The notes under the pieces were generated by a model. It was not told the DNA's origin, ran no database searches, and was given only the letters and a program-made list of their open reading frames with translations. From Hydrogenophilaceae bacterium (GTDB taxonomy: Bacteria; Pseudomonadota; Gammaproteobacteria; Burkholderiales; Thiobacillaceae), in NCBI GenBank assembly GCA_024709485.1, contig JANJWO010000065.1, positions 61,670 through 125,669 on the forward strand: a stretch of 64,000 nucleotides of DNA, read 5' to 3'. Shown one piece after another: positions 47,171 to 57,044 of this stretch. Both the position numbers and the translations under genes were made by a program. Each line of letters begins with the position of its first letter. The stretch's first letter is position 1.

Positions 47171-47844
47171 GCGTCAGGGTAATAGCGCGCAACGAGGCGC
47201 GACGCCGGCACCCCGCGCCAGTAGTCGAAGCGCAGCCGCCACATGAGCAGGATGGTGCGCCAGGCGCCGTGGCGGTCCCAACGCCGCCCCGATGTCCTTG
47301 CCCTGGCGCGCAGGCAGGCAGGCTTGCCGATGCGCTTCAGGCGCTTCGACAGCTCGATGTCCTCCATCAGCGGCTGCGCGGGAAATCCGCCGGCGGCGTC
47401 GAATGCCGCGCGCGTGACGAAGAGGGCCTGGTCGCCGGTGCAGATGCCGCTTGCGCGCGAGCGCAGGTTCATCGTCATGGCAATGACCGGCAGCCAGCGC
47501 GAGCGGCCCTCGATTTCCACGTCGAAGCGGCCCCATGCGCGCTGCCGCAAGGCCTGTTCGATCAAGGCTGCGGCATTGGCGGGCAGGCGTGTGTCGGCGT
47601 GCAGGAATAGCAGGACGTCGCCGCCGGCGGCGCGCGCGCCGGCGTTCATCTGTGCCGCGCGCCCGCGCGCGGCGGCGAGGACGCGGTCGGCGAGCGGCGC
47701 CGCCAGCGCAGCGGTGGCGTCCGTGCTGCCGCCGTCGGCGACGATCACTTCGGCGCCGTTTTTTCTCAAGGCTTGCAACGATTGCAGGATGTCGGCGATG
47801 TGCGGCGCCTCGTTCAGCACCGGCATGACGATGGACAGCCTCAC
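47167..47844 (-). CDS. TIGR04283-type arsenosugar-associated glycosyltransferase (GT2)
   Basis: MRLSIVMPVLNEAPHIADILQSLQALRKNGAEVIVADGGSTDATAALA...LLFLHADTRLPANA. Confidence 0.88.
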   Translation of the reverse strand: MRLSIVMPVLNEAPHIADILQSLQALRKNGAEVIVADGGSTDATAALAAPLADRVLAAARGRAAQMNAGARAAGGDVLLFLHADTRLPANAAALIEQALRQRAWGRFDVEIEGRSRWLPVIAMTMNLRSRASGICTGDQALFVTRAAFDAAGGFPAQPLMEDIELSKRLKRIGKPACLRARARTSGRRWDRHGAWRTILLMWRLRFDYWRGVPASRLVARYYPDA

Positions 47845-49307
47845 CCCCGTCTCCAGGCGTGGAAGCGTTCGAGCCAGCGCAGCAGCATTTCAGGCTTGTG
47901 CGCCTGCTTCCAGACCCCGGCGGCGTGCCGGTTGGCTTCGGCGAAGGTCGGATAGGCGTGCAGGGTGCCGAGGATCTTGTTGAGGCCGAGGCCGTGCCGC
48001 ATCGCCAGCGCGTATTCGGCGATGAGCTCGCCGGCCCGCTCGCCGACGAGGGTGACGCCGAGGATCTTGTCCTTGCCCGGCGCGGTCAGCACCTTGACGA
48101 AGCCCTGGGTCGCGCCGTCGACGATGGCGCGGTCGAGCTCGGCCAGGTCGTAGCGGCTCGCCTCATAAGCGATGTTTTGCGCCTGCGCCTCCTCTTCGCT
48201 GAGGCCGACGCGCGCGACTTCGGGATCGGTGAAGCTGACCCAGGGGATGACCGGGCAGCCGGCCTTGAATTTCCACACGGGATCGAACAGGGCGTTGACC
48301 GCCGCATGCCAGCCCTGGTGCGCGGCGCTGTGGGTGAACTGCAGCGGCCCGGCGACATCGCCCACCGCATAGATGTTCGGATAATTGGTCTGCAGGAAGG
48401 CGTTGGTTTCGATGGTGCGCGCGGTCTTCACCCCCAGTTCCTCCAGGCCGTAGCCCGCGAGGTTGGCGGCGCGGCCGACGGCGAGCAGCACGGCGTCGAA
48501 GGGGATTTTCACCTCGCTCCCGGCGTGTGCGGCGCGCAGGGTTTTTTCGCCGTTCTCGACCAGGAAGCTTTTGGCCTCGCACCCGGCCAGCACCTCGATG
48601 CCCTCGGCGCGGAATTGCTCGGTGACGAGTTCGGCAACCTCCGCGTCTTCGCGCGGCAACAGCCGCGGGCCCTGCTGGACCAGCGTCACCTTGGAACCGA
48701 AACGCGCGAAGGCCTGCGCCAGCTCGCAGCCGATGGCGCCGCCGCCCAGTATCAAAAAACGTCCGGGCAGCTCGCCTAGATTCCACACCGTGTCCGAGGT
48801 CAGATAGCCGACTTCATCGAGGCCGGGAATGGCCGGCACGACAGGCCTGGCGCCGGCGGCGACGACGATGCTGCGCGTGGTGAGTGTTTGCCTGGCGCCG
48901 TCCTTGCGCGCGATCTCGACTTCCCAGGGCGTGAGGATTCTCGCCGCGCCCTCGATGACCTCGACGCCGAGCGCGCTGTAGCGCGCGATGGAATCGTGCG
49001 GTTCGATTGCCTGCACCGTGCGCCGCACGCGCTGCATCACCTCGGCGAAGTCGAACTCGGCGCGGGCTTTGCGGATGCCGAACTCCCCGGCGCGCGCCAT
49101 CTGGGCGAGCAGCCTGGCCGAGCGGATCAAGGCTTTCGACGGCACGCAGCCGGTGTTGAGGCAGTCGCCGCCCATCCTGTGCTTCTCGACCAGGGTGACC
49201 TTGGCTTTCAGCGCGGCGGCGAGGTAGGCCGTCACCAGCCCCCCGGCGCCGGCGCCGATCACCACCAGGTTGCGCTCGAAGCGGCGCGGTTTCCGCCACT
49301 TGCCCAA
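47841..49307 (-). CDS. FAD-dependent pyridine nucleotide-disulfide oxidoreductase (mercuric reductase-like); TTG start proposed
   Basis: LVVIGAGAGGLVTAYLAAALKAKVTLVEKHRMGGDCLNTGCVPSKALI; upstream part of ORF 47841-50309 is out-of-frame arsS sequence. Confidence 0.88.
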   Translation of the reverse strand: MGKWRKPRRFERNLVVIGAGAGGLVTAYLAAALKAKVTLVEKHRMGGDCLNTGCVPSKALIRSARLLAQMARAGEFGIRKARAEFDFAEVMQRVRRTVQAIEPHDSIARYSALGVEVIEGAARILTPWEVEIARKDGARQTLTTRSIVVAAGARPVVPAIPGLDEVGYLTSDTVWNLGELPGRFLILGGGAIGCELAQAFARFGSKVTLVQQGPRLLPREDAEVAELVTEQFRAEGIEVLAGCEAKSFLVENGEKTLRAAHAGSEVKIPFDAVLLAVGRAANLAGYGLEELGVKTARTIETNAFLQTNYPNIYAVGDVAGPLQFTHSAAHQGWHAAVNALFDPVWKFKAGCPVIPWVSFTDPEVARVGLSEEEAQAQNIAYEASRYDLAELDRAIVDGATQGFVKVLTAPGKDKILGVTLVGERAGELIAEYALAMRHGLGLNKILGTLHAYPTFAEANRHAAGVWKQAHKPEMLLRWLERFHAWRRG

Positions 49308-49312
49308 GACGC

Positions 49313-50272
49313 TTATGCCGCTTCGTCGAGCGCGCCGCCGCAGCTGCTGCCCTGGCCGGCGGTGCAGCCGTGGCAATGGTCGGCGACGCGGATGGGCTGG
49401 CCGGAGATGTCCTGCGTGAGCAGGCCGGCGAGTGTGGCCGGGCCGGCGGCGGGGATGCCCAGCATCTGGTTGAAATCGCAGTCGTAGAGGCGCCCGCGCC
49501 AGTCCACGCTGACGAGCTCGCGGCACATGACTTGCTCGAGATTGGCCGGGTTGTGGCTGGCGCGCAGCAATTGCATGTAGTCGGCGAACTGGCCTTTGGA
49601 CACCAGGGTGCTGCCGAAGCGCAGGATGGGCATGTTGGCCAGGGTGTAGAGCCGGTTGAAGACGATGCCGTGGCGCGTGTGCAGCTCGCGCTTGTAGGCG
49701 GCCTCCAGGCCGGCCTGCGCCGGCGGCAGGCTGGGCCCCTGCGGGTTGTAGACCAGATGCAGTTCGAGCCCGCTGCCGGCCTGGCCGTAGCCGAGTGCGT
49801 TGAGTTGTTTCAGCCCGGCGAGACTGCGCTCGAACACGCCCTGGCCGCGCTGGCCGTCGACGTTCTGCTCGAGATAGCAGGGCAGCGAGGCGATGATCTC
49901 GACGCGCTGGGCGGCGAGGAACTCGGCCAGGTCTTCCTGGCCCGGCTCGGACAGGATGGTGAGGTTGCAGCGGTCGATCACCTTCGCGCCCGATTTGCGC
50001 GCGGCCTTGACCAGCCAGCGAAAGCGCGAGTGCAGCTCGGGCGCGCCGCCGGTGATGTCGAGCGTGGCGAGCCTGCGCGCGGCCAGCACGCGCGGGATGA
50101 GTTCCAGCGTGGCGTCGTCCATCATTTCGCTGCGATTCGGCCCGGCGTTGACGTGGCAGTGCAGGCAGCTCTGGTTGCAGCGGTAGCCGAGGTTGACTTG
50201 CAGCGTGGTCAGGCGGCCGCGGCAAAGCGGCGGGAAATCCGTGGTCTGGAGCAGGGGCAGGGTGTTGTGCAT
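49313..50272 (-). CDS. arsS: Arsenosugar biosynthesis-type radical SAM protein ArsS
   Basis: TLQVNLGYRCNQSCLHCHVNAGPNRSEMM...LDITGGAPEL; C-terminal DUF3641-like CHGCTAGQGSSCGG. Confidence 0.88.
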   Translation of the reverse strand: MHNTLPLLQTTDFPPLCRGRLTTLQVNLGYRCNQSCLHCHVNAGPNRSEMMDDATLELIPRVLAARRLATLDITGGAPELHSRFRWLVKAARKSGAKVIDRCNLTILSEPGQEDLAEFLAAQRVEIIASLPCYLEQNVDGQRGQGVFERSLAGLKQLNALGYGQAGSGLELHLVYNPQGPSLPPAQAGLEAAYKRELHTRHGIVFNRLYTLANMPILRFGSTLVSKGQFADYMQLLRASHNPANLEQVMCRELVSVDWRGRLYDCDFNQMLGIPAAGPATLAGLLTQDISGQPIRVADHCHGCTAGQGSSCGGALDEAA

Positions 50273-50539
50273 GAAACGAGGGATTCGGGGCGTTGCGCGA
50301 TGCGTACATTTTGCATCAGCCCCGCGTGTTTGGGCGGTTTTCGGCAATAAATTGCCGGCTGCGCTGGTTGGTTCTGGTCATTGCGAAATGACGCGACGGG
50401 CGGGGGCAAAGGCCTGAATTTGAACGGGCGTGGATGTTTTTACTACCGCGCCTGGTAGTTATGGATGCTTGCTGGCCGGATTTCTGGCGACAATACTGGT
50501 TCGAGCCCCTTCCGCTTTTAAAAGAATACCAATCCGATC

Positions 50540-51498
<959 letters not shown>

Positions 51499-51502
<4 letters not shown>

Positions 51503-52500
51503 TTGCCGCGTTCGAGAAAATCCGCAGCCAGGCATGGCAGGCGGGAAGGCGCGTTTTGCGTTCCGGTGCGCGCCATGCGCCAGCGCGCGGCGCGACCCTC
51601 GACGCGCCGCTGCTGTCCGGCGATGACATCGCCCAGCTCGCCATCCAGGCGGCCGGCCTGGCGCAGGCGCCGGCAAAGCGCGAAGTGCACGACCACCATG
51701 CCGGCGACTGGCCTTCGGCCTGGCTCGGGCGCGGCCTCGATTTCGAGGAGGCGCGCCCCTACACCCCCGGCGACGACATCCGCGACATGGATTGGCGCAT
51801 CACCGCGCGCCTTGGCCAGCCCTTCGTCAAGACCTATCGCGAGGAGCGCCAGCCGGTGCTGCATCTCGTGGTGGATCGCGGGCCCGCCATGCGCTTCGGC
51901 ACCCGCCGCCATCTGAAGGCGGCGCAGGCCGCGCGCATCGCCGCGCTGGCAGCCTTCGCCGCCAGCGCGCGCAACGTCGCGGTGGGCGCCAGCCTGTGGG
52001 ACGCGCACGACCTCAGCCTGCCGCCGCGCCACGGCAGGAGCGGCATCATCGAACTGGTGCGGGCCGCCGCCGCGCCGTGTCCGCCGCTGCCGGCGCAAGC
52101 GGCCGAGGCGGTGCACGAAAGCGACCGCCTGCAGCGCCTGGCCGAAGAACTGCCGCGCGGCGCCCGGCTGCTGCTCATCAGCGATTTTGCCTGGCTGGGC
52201 GCCGAACACGAACTGCCGCTCGCGCAGCTCGCCGAACGCACCGACCTCTTGGCGCTGCGCATCAGCGACCCGGCCGAGCGCGAACTGCCCGACGTCGGCC
52301 TGGCGCGCTTCCAGGACCTGAACAGCGGCGCCATCCGCTGGCTGGACACCGGCTTGGCCGCCGCGCGCAAGGCGCATGCCGCCGAATTCGCCAGGCGCCG
52401 CGCGCAAGTCGATGCGCTGTTCGGCCGCGCCGGGGTGCGCTGCCTGGACATCGGCAGCGAAGCGGAGGATCTCGTGCAGGCCCTGCAAGGCCATGCCTGA
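51499..52500 (+). CDS. DUF58 protein (GTG start)
   Basis: HHAGDWPSAWLGRGLDFEEARPYTPGDDIRDMDWRITARLGQPFVKTYREERQPV. Confidence 0.9.
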
Positions 52501-52520
52501 TCCGCGCCATCCCTGACGCC

Positions 52521-52889
52521 ATGCCCGATCCGCAACGTGACATCGCCCCCATCATCGAGCCGGCCGCCCCACCGCTGCCGCCGGCGGGGCCGGACTACAC
52601 CCTGCCGGCGATGCTGGTGCTGGGCGGACTGATTTTGTTTGCCGTGCTGTTCTGGCACTGGCGCCGGCGTGCGCCGCTGCGGACCTTGCGCAAAATCGCG
52701 CAGACGCCCGACGCGGCGGCGGGCGCCGATGCCCTGGCCGCGCTGGTGAAGCGCCAGGGCATCACGCCGCCGCCATTCTGGCAGGAAGAACTGGAACTGC
52801 TGCGCTTCGGCCCGCCCACGCAAGATGCGCCGTCGCTGCTGAAGCACCTGTGCCAGGGCGCGGCAGCCATGCTGCGGGTCAAGCGCTGA
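52521..52889 (+). CDS. DUF4381-like membrane protein
   Basis: Single TM protein in the canonical position between DUF58 and VWA genes. Confidence 0.75.
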   Translation: MPDPQRDIAPIIEPAAPPLPPAGPDYTLPAMLVLGGLILFAVLFWHWRRRAPLRTLRKIAQTPDAAAGADALAALVKRQGITPPPFWQEELELLRFGPPTQDAPSLLKHLCQGAAAMLRVKR

Positions 52890-53848
52890 TGGAACTCGGC
52901 TCTCCGTTTTTCCTGCTGTTGCTGCCGCTGCCGCTGGTGTGGGCCTATCTTGCCCGGAAGCGCGGCGCCCAGGGCGAGGCCGCTGCCTGGCTGCTGCGGC
53001 ATCCGCGCCTCGCCGGCGGCGGCGCGCCGCCGCCCAGCCCCTTATTGCCGCAGGCGCTGCTGACGCTGGCCTTCCTGCTGCTGGTGACGGCGCTGGCGCA
53101 GCCGAGGGAAATCGGCCGCTGGCTCATGCCGCCGCCGCAAGGCCGCGACATCGCGCTGGTCATCGACACCTCGCTCACCATGAGCATCGACGACTTCACG
53201 CTGCAGCACCGCAAAGCCACGCGGCTCGCGGTGCTGAAGGCAGTGCTGGGCGATTTCATCGCACAGCGCACGGCCGACCGTTTCGCCATCCTCGCCTTCG
53301 GCTCCGAAGCGGCGCTGCTCACGCCGCCGACTTTCGACCGCGACCATGTGCTGGCGCAATTGAACCGCCTGCAGGTCGGCATGGCCGGCGACAACACCGC
53401 GCTGGGCGATGCGCTGGGCCTGGCCATCAAGCATCTGCGGCAGCAGAAGCTGAGGCCCGCCATCATCCTGGTGAGCGACGGCGAGCCCTCCAACACCGGC
53501 GACCTGACACCTGCCGAAACCATTGCAGTGGCGCGCCAGCTCGGCATTGCCATCCACACCCTGCAGATCGGCAGCAATCTCTTTGCCGCCGGGCGCGAGG
53601 CCGTGGGGGAAAAGGATCCGCAGCCGGATCTCGCCGACATCGCGCGCCTCACTGGCGGCCAGCACTGGTTCGTGAAAAGCACCGAGGACGCACGCAAGGT
53701 GGTGCAGGACATCGACCGCCTGGAAAAAACCCTGGCGCGGCCGGCGCAGCATCGCGAAGTGCGCGAATGGTACGGGCTGCCGCTGAGCGCGGCGGTGATC
53801 TGCATGCTGTTTGCGCGTGTGCTGCTGATCCGCAGGCAGGGCGCGTGA
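52889..53848 (+). CDS. VWA-domain membrane protein (BatA-like)
   Basis: MELGSPFFLLLLPLPLVWAYLARKRG; MIDAS-like VIDTSLTMSIDDF. Confidence 0.88.
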   Translation: MELGSPFFLLLLPLPLVWAYLARKRGAQGEAAAWLLRHPRLAGGGAPPPSPLLPQALLTLAFLLLVTALAQPREIGRWLMPPPQGRDIALVIDTSLTMSIDDFTLQHRKATRLAVLKAVLGDFIAQRTADRFAILAFGSEAALLTPPTFDRDHVLAQLNRLQVGMAGDNTALGDALGLAIKHLRQQKLRPAIILVSDGEPSNTGDLTPAETIAVARQLGIAIHTLQIGSNLFAAGREAVGEKDPQPDLADIARLTGGQHWFVKSTEDARKVVQDIDRLEKTLARPAQHREVREWYGLPLSAAVICMLFARVLLIRRQGA

Positions 53849-55635
53849 TGGATTATTCGCAACTCGACTGGGCGACGCCGTGGGGCGCGCTGTTTTTGCT
53901 GGTCCCCGTCGCGCTCGCCTGGCTCGCATACCGCCGCCGCGCCCGGCTCGAAGCCTGGGCCGAGCCGCACCTGCAGCCGTGGGCGGTTGCGGCCAAGGGA
54001 ACCGGCGAGGGCCGCAACTGGCGGAGCTATGCTGCCTGGCTGGCGTGGGCGCTGCTTGCAGTGGCCGCGTCCGGGCCGCGCCTGCCGCTGCAGGCGGACG
54101 CGGCCGACACCCGCACGGCGGGCCGCCATGTCGTGAGCGTGCTGGTGGCGCTCGACGTTTCGGCCTCGATGGCGGCAGGCGACCTTGCGCCGGACCGGCT
54201 GGCGCGCGCGCGCCTGGAACTGGCCGATCTCACGAAGCGGCTCCAGGGCGAGCGCCTGGGGCTGCTGCTGTATGCCGGCGAGGCCGGCCTGCTGCTGCCG
54301 CCCACCGACGATGCCGGCCTGTTCGTGCGCGCCCTCGGTCAGGCCGCGCCGGACTTGATCGAGGCGCAAGGTTCGAACCCGGCGGCCGCGCTGGAACTGG
54401 CGGCGCACATCCTGGGCAAGGAAATAATCCGCAGCCGCGCCGTGCTGCTGGTCACCGATGCCGACAACGACAGCCTGGCCGGGCCGCTTGCCGAGGCCGC
54501 GCGCAAGGCGGCGCAAGACCTCAAGGCTGCCGGCATTCCGCTTTTTGTGCTGGTGGCGTCGACCGCGGCTGGTGCAGCGATCCCCTTGGCCGACGGCGGC
54601 TTCGTCGAGCACGATGGCGGCTTCGCCGAGCACGATGGCGGCTTCGCCGAGCGCGAGGGCGTGCCGGTCGCGAGCCGGCCGGCGCTCGCAGCCTATGCCG
54701 GGCTCGCGCGCATGACCGGCGGGGCGCTGGTCGCGGCGAGTGACGGCGATGCCGACTGGCGCCGCCTCTACGACGGCGGCCTCGCCATGCTGCCCGGCGA
54801 GGCGCCGGCGCCAGAAACCGTGCGTGCCTGGCGCAGCCTGCATACGTGGCCGCTGCTGCTCTCGCTGCTGCTGTTCATGCTCGCCTGGCTGCCGCGCACC
54901 GCGCCGCATTCGGCGCTGCTGCTCGCCTTGCTGCTGGCCCCCGGCCATGACAGCTTCGCCAGCGACATGACGCGGCAGGCCTGGCAGGCGTATCGGGCCG
55001 GGCAGTTCAACGACGCGGCCAGGCTGTATGCCGGCATCGGCGGTTACGCGGGCCAGATGGGCGCTGGCGCCGCCAGCTGGAAACTCAAGGACTATGCCGC
55101 GGCGGCACGCCATTTCGGCGCCGCCCTGCTGCTGGCGAGGAATGCCGGCGCGCGCAGCGACGCGCTCTACAACCTGGGCAACGCACACTTCGCGCTGGCG
55201 CGCTGGCAGACCGCCGCCGAGGCTTACCGCACGGTGCTGCAGGCGCGGCCCGGGGATGCGCGCGCGCAGCGCAACCTGGCCGAAGCGGAAAGGCAGCTCG
55301 CCAAGCGCAGGGACGCGCCGATCAGGACCGACCTGCGCGGACGCCGCGGCACGCTGGCCGAAGGCGAGGCCAATGTGGACTGGGCCAAGGAACTCGCCAT
55401 GCCCGAGTTCGAGCCGCCCGAGGACAACGTGCTGGCCGAGCAGGGCGATGCTGCCGGCGCATGCCTGCAAGGTGCGCAGACGAGGGGCGCCTCGGTATCG
55501 CTCGACGCGCGCCGCCTGCAATCCGGGCTGCGCAAGCTGGAGCGGCTGGAGGAACGCCCGCGCACCCTGCTCAAGGGCCTGCTGAAACAGGACAGTTCGC
55601 ACGCGGCGCAGGACCTGGAGCGGTCACCGTGGTGA
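53848..55635 (+). CDS. VWA + TPR membrane protein (BatB/BatC-like fusion)
   Basis: LVALDVSASMAAGDLAPDRL MIDAS; C-terminal TPR (ALYNLGNAHFALARWQTAAEAYRTVLQARPGDARAQRNLAEAE). Confidence 0.88.
   Translation: MDYSQLDWATPWGALFLLVPVALAWLAYRRRARLEAWAEPHLQPWAVAAKGTGEGRNWRSYAAWLAWALLAVAASGPRLPLQADAADTRTAGRHVVSVLVALDVSASMAAGDLAPDRLARARLELADLTKRLQGERLGLLLYAGEAGLLLPPTDDAGLFVRALGQAAPDLIEAQGSNPAAALELAAHILGKEIIRSRAVLLVTDADNDSLAGPLAEAARKAAQDLKAAGIPLFVLVASTAAGAAIPLADGGFVEHDGGFAEHDGGFAEREGVPVASRPALAAYAGLARMTGGALVAASDGDADWRRLYDGGLAMLPGEAPAPETVRAWRSLHTWPLLLSLLLFMLAWLPRTAPHSALLLALLLAPGHDSFASDMTRQAWQAYRAGQFNDAARLYAGIGGYAGQMGAGAASWKLKDYAAAARHFGAALLLARNAGARSDALYNLGNAHFALARWQTAAEAYRTVLQARPGDARAQRNLAEAERQLAKRRDAPIRTDLRGRRGTLAEGEANVDWAKELAMPEFEPPEDNVLAEQGDAAGACLQGAQTRGASVSLDARRLQSGLRKLERLEERPRTLLKGLLKQDSSHAAQDLERSPW
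54592..54654 (+). repeat. Three tandem 21-bp in-frame repeats
   Basis: ga[c/t]ggcggcttcg[t/c]cgagc[a/g]c x3, encoding DGGF[V/A]E[H/R]. Confidence 0.9.
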
Positions 55636-57044
55636 GGGCATTGGCCGCTTTTCTGCTTTTTGCTGCGGCCGTGCCGGCTGCGGCGGCGCCGGCCTATCGC
55701 GTCGTGCCGGCCAGCGTCGCCCTGGGCGAAGCGCTGAGCGTGAGCATCACGGCGCGTGCGGGCCTGCTCGACAAGCTGGACCTCGCGCCGCTGATGCGGG
55801 ACTTCGAAGTGCGCGACCGCAGCCAGGGCGGCGATGGCAGGGAAGCCAGCCTGTCGCTCACGCTCTATCCGCTGCGCACCGGCCGCATCGCGCTGCCGAA
55901 TCTCGGATTGCCCATGCGCGCGCCGAGCGTGACCGTGCTGGAGCAGTCCGACACCGTGCCCAGGGTGCGCTTCAGCGTCGAGACCGCACCGGCGCGAGTC
56001 CACGTGCGTGAGCCCGCGCGATTGACGGTCGAAGCCTGCGATGACGGCAGCCTGATGTGGCAGCGCCCGCAGCTGGCGACGCAGGCAGGCCTGTTGCTGC
56101 GCCCGCTCAACGAAGAGCAGTTCGACGCCGAGCGCGAGGGCGAACGCTGCACCGCGCATCGCTGGCACTGGCAGGCGGTGCCGACCGCGCCAGGGCGGAT
56201 CGTGCTGCCGCTGCCCATGCTGCAGGCGAGCAAGTTCGGCGCGCAGCTGCGCTTTCCGCCGCCGGCTGCGGCGCTGGATGCCTTGCCGCTGCCCAACTGG
56301 CTGCCTGCCGATGCGGCCGTCGGCCAGCCGGAGATTGCCGCCGCGCCGCTGCCGCATGCGTGGCCGCGCGAGCGTCCCCTGGCCTGGCGCATCGAAGTGG
56401 CCGGCGGCTACAGCGCCGAGGCGCTCAGGAACCTGCTGCAACTGCAGCTGGCCGGCCTGCCGGCGTTCGCCGATTACGCGCCGCTAGTAACACCGCTGGA
56501 CGGCGCTGCGCCGCGTTTTGCGGTGACGTTGTATGCGGTGTTGCGCGCGCGCGGCGACGCGCAACTGCCCGAACTGGTCTTTCCCTGGTACGACCCGGCC
56601 GGGGCGCAGCTGCGGCAGGCGACGCTGAAGGGCGCGGCCATCACTGTCGTCGACCCGGCACGGCAGCGCATCTTCGCCTGGCTCCAGGGATTGTCGGCTG
56701 CGCTGGCAGCGTTCGTGCTCGGATATTTTCTCTGGCGTTCGCTGGCCTGGCGCGTGCGCCGCCGGCGCGCGCTGGCGGAATTGAAACGTGCCGCCGACCT
56801 CGCCGGCCTGGTCCGGCGGCTCTGCGCATTCAGCCTGCAATCGAAGGCCTCGCCTGCGGCCACTTTAGGCGAGTGGCTACAGCGCATGCGCCGGGAATTG
56901 CGCAGCGAGGGGCTTGCCGAACTGGTGGCCGCGGTGGAGGCCGCGCACTATGGCCGGGCGGAAACGCAGCTCCCCGTGCTGCGCGAGCGGGCGCTGGCCT
57001 GCCTCGCCGCAGCGCAGCCGCGGCGTTCCGGTCTCAGGCCCTGA
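55629..57044 (+). CDS. BatD-like protein (GTG start)
   Basis: Signal-like VVRALAAFLLFAAAVPAAAAPAYRVVPASVALGEALSVSI; C-terminal TM; end of MoxR/VWA operon. Confidence 0.78.
   Translation: MVRALAAFLLFAAAVPAAAAPAYRVVPASVALGEALSVSITARAGLLDKLDLAPLMRDFEVRDRSQGGDGREASLSLTLYPLRTGRIALPNLGLPMRAPSVTVLEQSDTVPRVRFSVETAPARVHVREPARLTVEACDDGSLMWQRPQLATQAGLLLRPLNEEQFDAEREGERCTAHRWHWQAVPTAPGRIVLPLPMLQASKFGAQLRFPPPAAALDALPLPNWLPADAAVGQPEIAAAPLPHAWPRERPLAWRIEVAGGYSAEALRNLLQLQLAGLPAFADYAPLVTPLDGAAPRFAVTLYAVLRARGDAQLPELVFPWYDPAGAQLRQATLKGAAITVVDPARQRIFAWLQGLSAALAAFVLGYFLWRSLAWRVRRRRALAELKRAADLAGLVRRLCAFSLQSKASPAATLGEWLQRMRRELRSEGLAELVAAVEAAHYGRAETQLPVLRERALACLAAAQPRRSGLRP

Noticed and set aside
47841-50309. 822-aa ORF as a single protein
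   Set aside because: The N-terminal third is out-of-frame translation of arsS; only the part from about 49307 downward encodes the flavoprotein.
52945-55602. 885-aa minus-strand ORF opposite the VWA genes
   Set aside because: Overlaps two well-supported VWA proteins; antisense GC artefact.
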